This document shows positions 57,376 to 64,000 of a DNA stretch of 64,000 nucleotides, one piece after another. This DNA is from Flavobacterium sp. ALD4 (GTDB lineage Bacteria > Bacteroidota > Bacteroidia > Flavobacteriales > Flavobacteriaceae). Within the stretch, counting starts at the first letter, position 1, and each line of letters begins with the position of its first letter. Where the stretch lies: contig NZ_PJBJ01000023.1 of the NCBI RefSeq assembly GCF_002836475.1, positions 248,001 through 312,000 on the forward strand. The letters run 5' to 3'. The notes under the pieces are model-generated. The model did no database searches. It was not told the origin of the DNA and worked only from the letters and a program-made list of their open reading frames with translations. A program made the position numbers and the translations under genes.

Positions 57376-58976
57376 CGCATTAGAAAACAAATTCGCTGCA
57401 CCTTTTTTAATATGTTTTTACCCGTAATTGCCATTGCTGTTAAAACACCGGAAAACAAGGCTCCACCCACTCCTGCAGTGACGATATCCTGACCGGTTAA
57501 GTAAAAGTTTTTAATTTTTGTTCTCGGTTTTAAAAAGGATTGTCTAAAACGGGCAGGACTGTGATCCAAACCATAAATCTCCCCTTTTTCGTAGTTTACA
57601 AAATGCTCTGTTGTAAGTGGCGTGGAGAGCTCATAACAATTGATCTTTCCTTCTACTTGTGGAAGTTGTTTGTATAATTCTTTTAATAAACGATGTGCAA
57701 TTTCTTCTTTAATTGCCTCATACTCTTCCCCTCTTTTTTTCCAAGGGCTGCCTTTCCATTTTTCAAAGGTTTCATACGGAATCAATGTAATAATATCAAT
57801 GGTACTTTTTCCTGGATATCGATTATTCCAATCGGGGTCTTTTGCCGATGGAAAGGAAAGATAAACAACAGGGAATGGTTGTGACAAATCATCCAAATAT
57901 CTTTTTACACAAGTGTCATGATCCCCATCTGCAGGATAAATCCAGTAATTTGTTTTTGGAAGTTGCAGCTCTTGTGGAGAACCTTCCAAACCGATATACA
58001 AACTGATATGAGCCACAGATTGTTTTACTTGCTGTAACTGATTTTTTAATTTGAATCTATCAACGATATCTCCTGGCAATAACTTATTATAAGTCGTCAT
58101 TACCCCCGCATTACTAACAATATTTTTAGCAAATATTGATTTTCCATCTTTCATCAGAACTCCGATAGCTTTATTCTTTTCAACTATCACAGATACTACT
58201 GCCGCGTTGGTCAGAATAGTTCCTCCCGAAGCTTCAATGACCGGATCAATAGTTTTAACAATTTGGGACGAACCCCCAATCGGGAAACTTCCCCCATCAA
58301 AATAATGCCTCACAACCGATGCGTGCATGTAAAAACTACTTTCTTTTGGCGGTAGTCCGTAATCTCCATATTGTCCTGTCAGCACTTTAATCAACGACTC
58401 ATTTTTCGTTAAAGAACGCAACACTTCATAGGTAGTTTTGTCAGCTAATTTGTAAAATGGCTTTTTCATGAAGCCTCCAATTATTTTCTCTAAAAAGGGA
58501 GGAAGTGCTTTACTGATGTAATAATTCTTACTTGTTTTAACGGCTTCAAAAACCAAATCAACATAGCTGTTTATAGCCTTTTCTTCATCAGGAAAATAGG
58601 AAACAAGTTGTTTCTTGAAATTGCTAACTCCTTTTACAAAGTCGTACTGTTGATCACCTATCACGATTCGGTCATAGACTTCTCCAATATCAGCCCATTT
58701 TAAATTACCATCTGTAACATAATCAAACAGCTTTTTTAATATACTGCTTTCACGTTGCATTTCCCCGATATAATGAATTCCAACGTCCCATTCGTAATCT
58801 TTACGCTTAAAAACATGTGTAAAGCCACCAGGAGTATAATGCTTTTCTAGCACCAACACTTTTTGACCTTGTTTTGATAAAATAGCAGCGGTTGATAACC
58901 CTCCCATTCCTGAACCTATAACAATGGTATCGTATGTTTCTTGTAAATTTGGATTTTGTTTATAAGACTGAATCAT
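57351..58976 (-). CDS. FAD-dependent phytoene-desaturase/retinol-saturase-like oxidoreductase
   Basis: A 541-residue flavoprotein of the CrtI/CrtISO/RetSat group. The FAD-binding motif is DTIVIGSGMGGLSTAAILSK near residues 15-34, followed by VLVLEKHYTPGGFTHVFKRK. YEWDVGIHYIG is the signature of all-trans-retinol 13,14-reductase-like members. The mid region has SFPIGGSSQIVKTIDP and IVSNAGVMTTYNKL. The C-terminus has FYLTGQDIVTAGVGGALFSG. It probably saturates or isomerises a polyene or quinone side chain; the substrate is unknown. The gene is bracketed by two copies of the rlmH 3' end, suggesting it was inserted there. Its last about ten residues are encoded inside the left repeat. Confidence 0.9.
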   Translation of the reverse strand: MIQSYKQNPNLQETYDTIVIGSGMGGLSTAAILSKQGQKVLVLEKHYTPGGFTHVFKRKDYEWDVGIHYIGEMQRESSILKKLFDYVTDGNLKWADIGEVYDRIVIGDQQYDFVKGVSNFKKQLVSYFPDEEKAINSYVDLVFEAVKTSKNYYISKALPPFLEKIIGGFMKKPFYKLADKTTYEVLRSLTKNESLIKVLTGQYGDYGLPPKESSFYMHASVVRHYFDGGSFPIGGSSQIVKTIDPVIEASGGTILTNAAVVSVIVEKNKAIGVLMKDGKSIFAKNIVSNAGVMTTYNKLLPGDIVDRFKLKNQLQQVKQSVAHISLYIGLEGSPQELQLPKTNYWIYPADGDHDTCVKRYLDDLSQPFPVVYLSFPSAKDPDWNNRYPGKSTIDIITLIPYETFEKWKGSPWKKRGEEYEAIKEEIAHRLLKELYKQLPQVEGKINCYELSTPLTTEHFVNYEKGEIYGLDHSPARFRQSFLKPRTKIKNFYLTGQDIVTAGVGGALFSGVLTAMAITGKNILKKVQRICFLMRNTKNTLD

Positions 58977-59163
58977 TCGCTAAAATTTTAACCAATGTAC
59001 AAAAAATAAAGCAACCTCTGTTGGATCAAAAAATTGCTGATACCCTATTCTGACTTGTATTTTTTTATTTTAATAAACGCACTAAAAAGGTGGGTTTTGG
59101 CAAAATTACACTCACAGACCAATAATTTTCATGGGATGTAAACGGAAAAAAATTAAGTGTTAC

Positions 59164-59237
59164 TTCACGATTTTGAAGAACGAACCGGAACATCAATAAT
59201 AGCAAAAGAAGTATTGAATAATCGGTTTTTAGTGTTC
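59164..59237 (+). repeat. Right copy of the rlmH-end direct repeat
   Basis: Starts with the same 17 bases TTCACGATTTTGAAGAA and can be read as FTILKNEPEHQ followed by TAA, matching the RlmH C-terminus FTILKNEPYHHQ. It ends with TTTTTAGTGTTC (59226-59237), also shared. Nothing of the rest of rlmH precedes it. Confidence 0.7.
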
Positions 59238-59493
59238 AGCGTTAAAAGATAAACTCCAGAGGTACTTCGTCATTAAAATAATCCAGTTCTCTGATTAAAA
59301 CCTTATTCTGAAGGTATTAGTTACAACTCATGTTTTTATTAAACAGCAACGCTATTTTAGGCTGTATAGCTTAATCTATGATGTAAACATGATTTAAAAG
59401 TTCTTTTTTTTATTTCGAAACCATTTAACAAAACTAAATTATTCTCTTTTTTAAAGTGAATAATAATAATAATAATATTCCCTCTGTAGGTTT

Positions 59494-59676
59494 TCAAATC
59501 GTATAGTACAGTTTCGTAAAAGAAATAAAAGCCATATTCTTCCCAATACTGTCGGCATAGGCATAATAATTCTCAGCTTTTTCGATTTTATGAGCTTTCT
59601 CTTTGCGTATCTTGTCTTGTAATTTCATTACCTCAGGAATAACTAATTTTAATAGCAAGCGCATATCAAAATCCAA
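59494..59676 (-). other. Orphan 60-codon frame, possible gene remnant
   Basis: The frame has a charged, helical, protein-like composition (VMKLQDKIRKEKAHKIEKAE, YYAYADSIGKNMAFISF) but no ATG at its first codon, no promoter and no recognisable family. It may be a piece of the same lost gene as the tail at 59242-59310, or chance. Confidence 0.3.
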
Positions 59677-59869
59677 TTGGTGGTAATGATGTTATTTTTT
59701 AAGTTGACTTCCGCTAAAGTATATTTAAAGCTTCCTCTGAAAAAAAATAAATGGGCGAATGATCTTTAATATCACTTACAAACTTCACATTAGATTATGG
59801 TACTAGATATCTTCTTTATTTCCACAAAACAATATTAAAAAAAGAATTGGTATAATGGTAATCTCCGAT

Positions 59870-60694
59870 TTACAGATTGATTTCACTCCAAAGTTGCACA
59901 CACTCCACCGCTTCTTTCACATCGTGAACCCGGAGAATATTCGCCCCTTTAGTCAAGGCGATAGTATTTAAAACTGTGGTTCCGTTCAACGCTTCTTTAG
60001 CACTAGATTTCAACGTTTTATATATCATTGATTTTCTGGATATCCCAACCAATAACGGCAATTCTAATAGTTGAAATAATTCCGTTTTCCGCAGTACTTC
60101 ATAGTTCTGGCCTATCGTTTTGGCAAAGCCAAAACCAGGATCAATGATTAAATCGTTGATGCCTAAACTCCGCGCTTTATTTATTTTTTCTGAAAAATAG
60201 AAAAGCATTTCTTTGACGATATCTTCATAGTGGGTCATGCTCTGCATCGTTTGTGGTGTACCACGCATGTGCATCATAATATAGGGAACTTTATGTTTGG
60301 CAATAACCTCAAACATCTTGTTGTCTAAACCTCCCGCTGAAATGTCATTGATGATGGCAGCGCCATTTTCAATGCAAGCTTTGGTGACTTCACTTCTAAA
60401 AGTATCAATGGAAAGTAATGCTTCCGGAAAATGTTTCAATATTAATTGAACCGCAGGAATGATTCTACCCAATTCTTCTTCTTCTGAAACGAACTCCGCA
60501 CTGGGTTTACTGGAATAAGCGCCAATATCAATAAAAGTAGCACCATCACTTATCATTTTGTCAACTTGAGTCAATAGTTCGCTTTCGTCATTGTACTTTC
60601 CGCCATCAAAAAACGAATTGGGAGTCACGTTCAAAATCCCCATTACTTTAGGAATTGATAAGTCGATAAGTTGGCCTTTACAGTTAATTGTCAT
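59870..60694 (-). CDS. folP: Dihydropteroate synthase
   Basis: A 274-residue TIM-barrel enzyme that joins p-aminobenzoate to the pterin pyrophosphate in folate synthesis; the sulfonamide target. Signatures: VMGILNVTPNSFFDGGKYN near residues 18-36, FIDIGAYSSKPSAEFVSEEE (Ser-Lys-Pro loop), LSIDTFRSEV, IINDISAGGLD, IMMHMRGTPQTMQ, LIIDPGFGFAKT, LVGISRKSMIY and LRVHDVKEAVE. All sites are present and length is normal. It is a single gene here. Confidence 0.97.
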   Translation of the reverse strand: MTINCKGQLIDLSIPKVMGILNVTPNSFFDGGKYNDESELLTQVDKMISDGATFIDIGAYSSKPSAEFVSEEEELGRIIPAVQLILKHFPEALLSIDTFRSEVTKACIENGAAIINDISAGGLDNKMFEVIAKHKVPYIMMHMRGTPQTMQSMTHYEDIVKEMLFYFSEKINKARSLGINDLIIDPGFGFAKTIGQNYEVLRKTELFQLLELPLLVGISRKSMIYKTLKSSAKEALNGTTVLNTIALTKGANILRVHDVKEAVECVQLWSEINL

Positions 60695-60796
60695 TCTATT
60701 TATTTTAGTTTACAGTCTTGGTTATCCATTTTCAGTTTAAAAAATTGCGTATTCAATAATCGTTGCAGTGCAAACACATTCTATTTTATACCACTT

Positions 60797-60816
60797 TGTC
60801 CCGACGCTTCGGGACA
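60797..60816. repeat. Short palindromic element (TGTCCCGA/TCGGGACA)
   Basis: An 8-bp perfect stem with a CGCT loop. Similar in style to the CCCGATA/TATCGGG element at 50388-50403; probably one of the dispersed intergenic palindromes of these genomes. Confidence 0.55.
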
Positions 60817-61008
60817 TATAAACATCAAAAATAGCCTGTTAAATAAGAATTATTCTTTCATATGGCTATGTTTTCTATATGAAATGAAATGTCTTTTTCT
60901 TCAAGCAGGTGAATTCTATGTTTCTATGTGTTTAAATTTTTAATTTATTTTTAACGCGTCTACCCTGATAATCTTCGCCCTTCATTCCTGATTCAAAAAA
61001 AATTATGC

Positions 61009-61016
61009 TATTTTTG
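61009..61016 (+). promoter_or_regulatory. -7 element of the DUF1599 gene
   Basis: TATTTTTG matches TAnnTTTG and ends 29 bases before the ATG at 61046. Confidence 0.6.
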
Positions 61017-61045
61017 AGGAAATTTTAGACAAATATACATCAATA

Positions 61046-61588
61046 ATGAAGAATACTTCTCAAGAATACGATAACGTAATTGCGAATTGTCGTTCGCTAT
61101 TTATCAATAAAATGACCGATTACGGGAGTGCGTGGCGCATCCTACGATTGCCATCATTAACGGATCAAATCTTCATAAAAGCACAAAGAATACGAAGTTT
61201 ACAGGAAAATCAGGTTCGAAAAGTAAACGAAGATGAAACCGGCGAATTCATTGGGATCATTAATTATTCGATAATGGCTTTAATCCAATTGGAACTGGGA
61301 GTGGCAGATCAACCTGATTTAGAAGTTGAAAAAGCAACTGAATTATATGATGCTAAAATCAAACTGACCAAAGAACTAATGGAAAATAAAAATCATGATT
61401 ATGGCGAAGCATGGCGCGAGATGCGCGTGAGCTCCCTAACGGATCTGATTTTGCAAAAATTACTTCGCGTAAAACAAATCGAAGACAATAAAGGAAAAAC
61501 AATCGTGTCAGAAGGTATTGATGCCAATTATCAGGACATGATCAATTATTCCATTTTCGCTCTAATATTAATGGATTTCGCTAAATAA
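61046..61588 (+). CDS. DUF1599-family protein with internal duplication
   Basis: A 180-residue soluble protein made of two similar halves. Residues 22-85 have KMTDYGSAWRILRLPSLTDQ, RIRSLQEN and IINYSIMALIQLELG. Residues 115-178 have KNHDYGEAWREMRVSSLTDL, RVKQIEDN and MINYSIFALILMDF. This is the DUF1599 (nucleotide-modification-associated-like) family; the DYG-AW motif and paired helices suggest an all-helical MazG-like fold, but no activity is proven. A -7 element lies 29 bases upstream, and the DoxX-type gene follows after 14 bases. Confidence 0.9.
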   Translation: MKNTSQEYDNVIANCRSLFINKMTDYGSAWRILRLPSLTDQIFIKAQRIRSLQENQVRKVNEDETGEFIGIINYSIMALIQLELGVADQPDLEVEKATELYDAKIKLTKELMENKNHDYGEAWREMRVSSLTDLILQKLLRVKQIEDNKGKTIVSEGIDANYQDMINYSIFALILMDFAK

Positions 61589-61602
61589 ACAGCAGATAAA
61601 AA

Positions 61603-62703
61603 ATGAAAAACATAATTACTCAATTCTCGAGAATATTCGTTGGCTTACTTTTCATTATTTCAGGATTAATAAAACTAAACGACCCGGTAGGTTTCTCCTA
61701 TAAACTGGCCGAATATTTTAGTGAACCTGTTTTTAATATGCCTTTTTTAGTTCCGTTTGCATTAGGCCTGGCTTTGTTTTTAGTCATTGTCGAAGTGGTT
61801 CTTGGTGTGATGTTGCTCATTGGGTATAAATCTAAATTCACGATTGGCAGTCTGTTGCTCATGATTGTGTTTTTTACGTTCTTAACGTTCTATTCAGCGT
61901 ATTACGATGTCGTAAAAGATTGCGGTTGTTTTGGTGACGCCTTGCATTTAACACCTTGGGAATCTTTCACGAAGGACATCGTTTTATTGTTTTTTATCTT
62001 TATTTTATTCATTAATCAAAAATTAGTGAGACCTCTTTTTCCTAATAGCGTCCAAAATATAATAACCTATGCCAGTATCATCCTATGCATGTTTATGGGG
62101 GTATGGGTGCTCAATCATTTGCCTTTAATTGACTTTCGTCCTTTTAAAGTGGGAGCTAATATCCAAAAAGGAATGGAAATTCCGGAAGGTGCGCCAAAGT
62201 CTGTTGTCGAAATGACTTTTATTTATAACGTAAATGGAGTCGATACCGAATTTTCGACAGATGATTTAATGAATCTTCCTGAAGGAGCTACTTTTGTGGA
62301 TCGAAAAGACAAAGTAATAACCGAAGGGTATGTTCCCCCTATTCATGATTTCACGATGATAAAAGACGGTTCAGACTATAAAGAAGAGCTGTTAGTAGAA
62401 CCCAAATTACTGATGTTTGTCACTTATGACTTAACCATTTCCGAGGAAGGCGGTATGGAAAAACTGGAGAAATTAAACCAGGAAGCAAAAGCCAAAGGAT
62501 ATATAGTAATTGGAATGACGAACTCTCCTGTAGAAGAAATCGAAAAAGCCCAGAATAAATACGGTCTTACTTTTGACTTCTATACCTGTGATGCAATAGC
62601 ATTAAAAACGATTGAAAGAGCCAACCCAAGTATTGTAGTTCTTGAAAAAGGAACCATCAAACAAAAAGTTCATTACAACGACATCGAAGACCTAAAATTA
62701 TAA
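61603..62703 (+). CDS. DoxX/MauE-like membrane protein with thioredoxin-like C-terminal domain (BT_3928 type)
   Basis: A 366-residue inner-membrane protein. The N-terminal DoxX/MauE-like part has four or five TM helices (VGLLFIISGLIKLNDPVGFS, FALGLALFLVIVEVVLGVML, LLLMIVFFTFLTFYSAYYD) and a CGCFGD motif near residue 107. It matches proteins annotated as BT_3928 family. The C-terminal periplasmic part (about 250-366) looks like a thioredoxin-type fold: LLMFVTYDLTISEEGGMEKL, GYIVIGMTNSP, NPSIVVLEKGTIKQKVHYND. No CxxC is present where the thioredoxin active site would be. It follows DUF1599 by 14 bases and may act in a redox or envelope process; the role is unproven. Confidence 0.85.
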   Translation: MKNIITQFSRIFVGLLFIISGLIKLNDPVGFSYKLAEYFSEPVFNMPFLVPFALGLALFLVIVEVVLGVMLLIGYKSKFTIGSLLLMIVFFTFLTFYSAYYDVVKDCGCFGDALHLTPWESFTKDIVLLFFIFILFINQKLVRPLFPNSVQNIITYASIILCMFMGVWVLNHLPLIDFRPFKVGANIQKGMEIPEGAPKSVVEMTFIYNVNGVDTEFSTDDLMNLPEGATFVDRKDKVITEGYVPPIHDFTMIKDGSDYKEELLVEPKLLMFVTYDLTISEEGGMEKLEKLNQEAKAKGYIVIGMTNSPVEEIEKAQNKYGLTFDFYTCDAIALKTIERANPSIVVLEKGTIKQKVHYNDIEDLKL

Positions 62704-62786
62704 ATAATCCAGATGTCTAAAGTTCTAAAGGAAAAAGCATGCTTCACCTCTATCACTTAAGGCATATAACTTTAGACAAAATAACC

Positions 62787-63863
62787 ATGCTGAAATACTT
62801 TTTAAATAAATTCGGCTATGCACTGCTAACCCTTTATGGAGTGATTACGGTCATTTTCTTTTTATTTAATGTTTTGCCAGGAGATCCCGCAAGAATGATG
62901 CTGGATCAAAATGAAAATTCAGAGCAACTGGCATTGATTAAGAAAAAGTATGGCTTTGACAAACCCATTGCTACCCAGTATCTATATTACCTCAATGATC
63001 TCTCGCCTCTTTCACTGCATAGCAAAAACGAATCCGATTACACGTATTTGAGCGAAGGAAAATACAATGCTACACAAATATTCAGTTTCTACAATTTAAA
63101 CCTCGTAATCAAGGCTCCTTATCTGCGAGAAAGTTTCCAGAAAAGCGGAAAAAAGGTATCTGAGATAATCGGCAACACCTTACCCAGCACAGCGATATTG
63201 GCCTTTTTTGCCATTGTGATTGCTATTGTTTTCGGTATTCTGTTTGGAATCATTTCAGCGTTGCACAAAGACACCTGGATCGATCGTTTAATTGCGCTGG
63301 TAAGCACACTGGGAATGAGTATCCCCTCGTTTTTTAGTGCCATTTTGTTTGCCTGGTTATTTGGTTTTGTTTTGCAAAAATATACAAATCTGAACATGAC
63401 GGGGAGTTTGTACGAAGTAGATGATTTTGGCGAAGGAAGTTATATTCAATGGAAAAACATCATTTTACCCGCAGTGGTTTTAGGAATACGTCCTCTGGCG
63501 GTGGTAATCCAACTAATGCGTAACTCCTTACTCGAAACATTTGGTCAGGATTATATCCGTACTGCGAGAGCCAAAGGACTATCTGAATTTCAAATCATTA
63601 GAAAACACGCGTTAAAAAACTCATTAAACCCTGTCGTTACGGCGATTTCAGGATGGTTTGCGTCAATGCTTGCGGGTGCCGTTTTTGTTGAATTCATTTT
63701 TGGATGGAATGGATTGGGAAAAGAAATAGTGGAAGCATTGAACAATCTGGACTTGCCTGTAATCATGGGTTCTGTACTGGTGATATCAACCACGTTTGTA
63801 GTTATCAATATCCTGGTAGATATTATTTACGCCTATCTTGATCCTAAAATCAGACTATCGTAG
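62787..63863 (+). CDS. ABC transporter permease, DppB/OppB-type
   Basis: About 358 residues, an inner-membrane permease of the peptide/nickel ABC class. Elements: FGYALLTLYGVITVIFFLFN and LPGDPARMMLDQNE at the N-terminus, KKYGFDKPIATQYLYYL, TLPSTAILAFFAIVIAIVFG, and the EAA-loop region SLLETFGQDYIRTARAKGLSE with HALKNSLNPVVTAI. ATG 62787 was chosen over ATG 62739 because family members start at about this point. No ATPase, second permease or binding-protein gene is in the window; they may follow beyond the right edge. The last 137 bases (63864-64000) show no gene. Confidence 0.92.
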   Translation: MLKYFLNKFGYALLTLYGVITVIFFLFNVLPGDPARMMLDQNENSEQLALIKKKYGFDKPIATQYLYYLNDLSPLSLHSKNESDYTYLSEGKYNATQIFSFYNLNLVIKAPYLRESFQKSGKKVSEIIGNTLPSTAILAFFAIVIAIVFGILFGIISALHKDTWIDRLIALVSTLGMSIPSFFSAILFAWLFGFVLQKYTNLNMTGSLYEVDDFGEGSYIQWKNIILPAVVLGIRPLAVVIQLMRNSLLETFGQDYIRTARAKGLSEFQIIRKHALKNSLNPVVTAISGWFASMLAGAVFVEFIFGWNGLGKEIVEALNNLDLPVIMGSVLVISTTFVVINILVDIIYAYLDPKIRLS

Positions 63864-64000
63864 TGCTTAAATTTAGGATTTAGATTTATTTTACGAATAA
63901 AAACAGCGTCTATCTCCTGCCATAATATATTTTAAGCCCAACTATCACGATTTCATTCTTGATTTCATAACTAAACCAGGCGGTTTTGTTATTTTGAAGA

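Larger units (their letters stand above)
58977..59869. other. Gene-poor stretch with coding debris between the oxidoreductase gene and folP
   Basis: Nearly 900 bases without an intact recognisable gene. It contains the right rlmH-end repeat (59164-59237), a 22-codon protein-like tail on the minus strand (59242-59310, KVLIRELDYFNDEVPLEF before TAA), a 60-codon minus-strand frame (59494-59676) and a TAA microrepeat near 59458-59477. No promoter or RNA gene was recognised. Confidence 0.6.
60695..61045. other. Intergenic region between divergent folP and DUF1599 genes
   Basis: About 350 bases without a supported gene. It contains the palindrome at 60797-60816 and a -7 element for the DUF1599 gene at 61009-61016. 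A 90-codon forward frame here looks random (rich in Phe, Cys and Ser) and was not accepted. Confidence 0.55.

Noticed and set aside
59458..59477. TAA/AAT microrepeat as a CRISPR or phase-variation tract
   Set aside because: A short AT trinucleotide run in a gene-poor area, not in a coding region and without spacers.
60671..60943. 90-codon forward frame overlapping the folP start
   Set aside because: Composition rich in Phe, Cys and Ser, includes a palindromic intergenic element, overlaps folP, and no domain is recognisable.

Overview
The window is chromosomal DNA of a Flavobacterium-like bacterium (Flavobacteriaceae, Bacteroidota). It is AT-rich and has no obvious Shine-Dalgarno sites. Many genes are preceded by the Bacteroidota -7 element TAnnTTTG. 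The gene set is typical of the group: a CarboxypepD_reg/TonB receptor, DUF4835, DUF1599, DUF1015, the dapA-bamD-rpoZ-coaBC-recN block and an RprX/RprY-type two-component pair. No rRNA, tRNA, CRISPR array, prophage or intact insertion sequence was seen.

Layout. 1-920 is the 3' part of a hybrid histidine kinase. 1.2-4.9 kb holds a secreted hypothetical protein, a decayed PIN-toxin/antitoxin pair and two NAD(P)-binding SDR proteins. 5.0-7.0 kb is an aguB-aguA operon (agmatine to putrescine). 7.1-14.2 kb carries an M1 peptidase, an aldose-epimerase-like protein, a frameshifted GNAT, smpB, an XRE-Fic protein and pcm. 14.3-22.9 kb is a forward run: Gfo/Idh/MocA dehydrogenase, small membrane protein, 3-hydroxyacyl-CoA dehydrogenase, DUF1015, YggS, a DEDDh exonuclease/GIY-YIG/Fe-S-cysteine fusion, a voltage-gated channel, miaA and an acyl-ACP thioesterase. 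23.0-35.8 kb is a reverse run: RprY/RprX, coaE, GT2, two different enoyl-ACP reductases (FabI-type and FabV) side by side, recN, DUF4835, coaBC, rpoZ, bamD and dapA. 35.9-37.7 kb has a 5'-nucleotidase split into two exported proteins. 37.7-51.3 kb holds ligA, a large TonB receptor, rpsF-rpsR-rplI, a LytTR regulator, priA, DUF2147, YihY and nadC. 51.6-56.5 kb has DUF2254, an MscS channel and a secreted adenosine deaminase. 56.5-59.9 kb is a disturbed region. 59.9-63.9 kb has folP, DUF1599, a DoxX-type protein and an ABC permease.

Most of the window is conserved housekeeping. The least ordinary part is around rlmH (56.5-59.9 kb). The 3' end of rlmH is repeated 1.87 kb downstream, and a retinol-saturase-like oxidoreductase lies between the two copies. 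A nonsense-mutated monooxygenase gene and coding debris flank this arrangement. It resembles integration at the 3' end of rlmH as known for staphylococcal SCC elements, but no recombinase is visible.

Four genes or gene pairs are broken: a PIN toxin with four in-frame stops, its antitoxin with a frameshift, a GNAT with a frameshift and an antibiotic-monooxygenase-like gene with one stop. Where the usual family start lies downstream of a TTG that belongs to a TAnnTTTG promoter, the downstream ATG was chosen.
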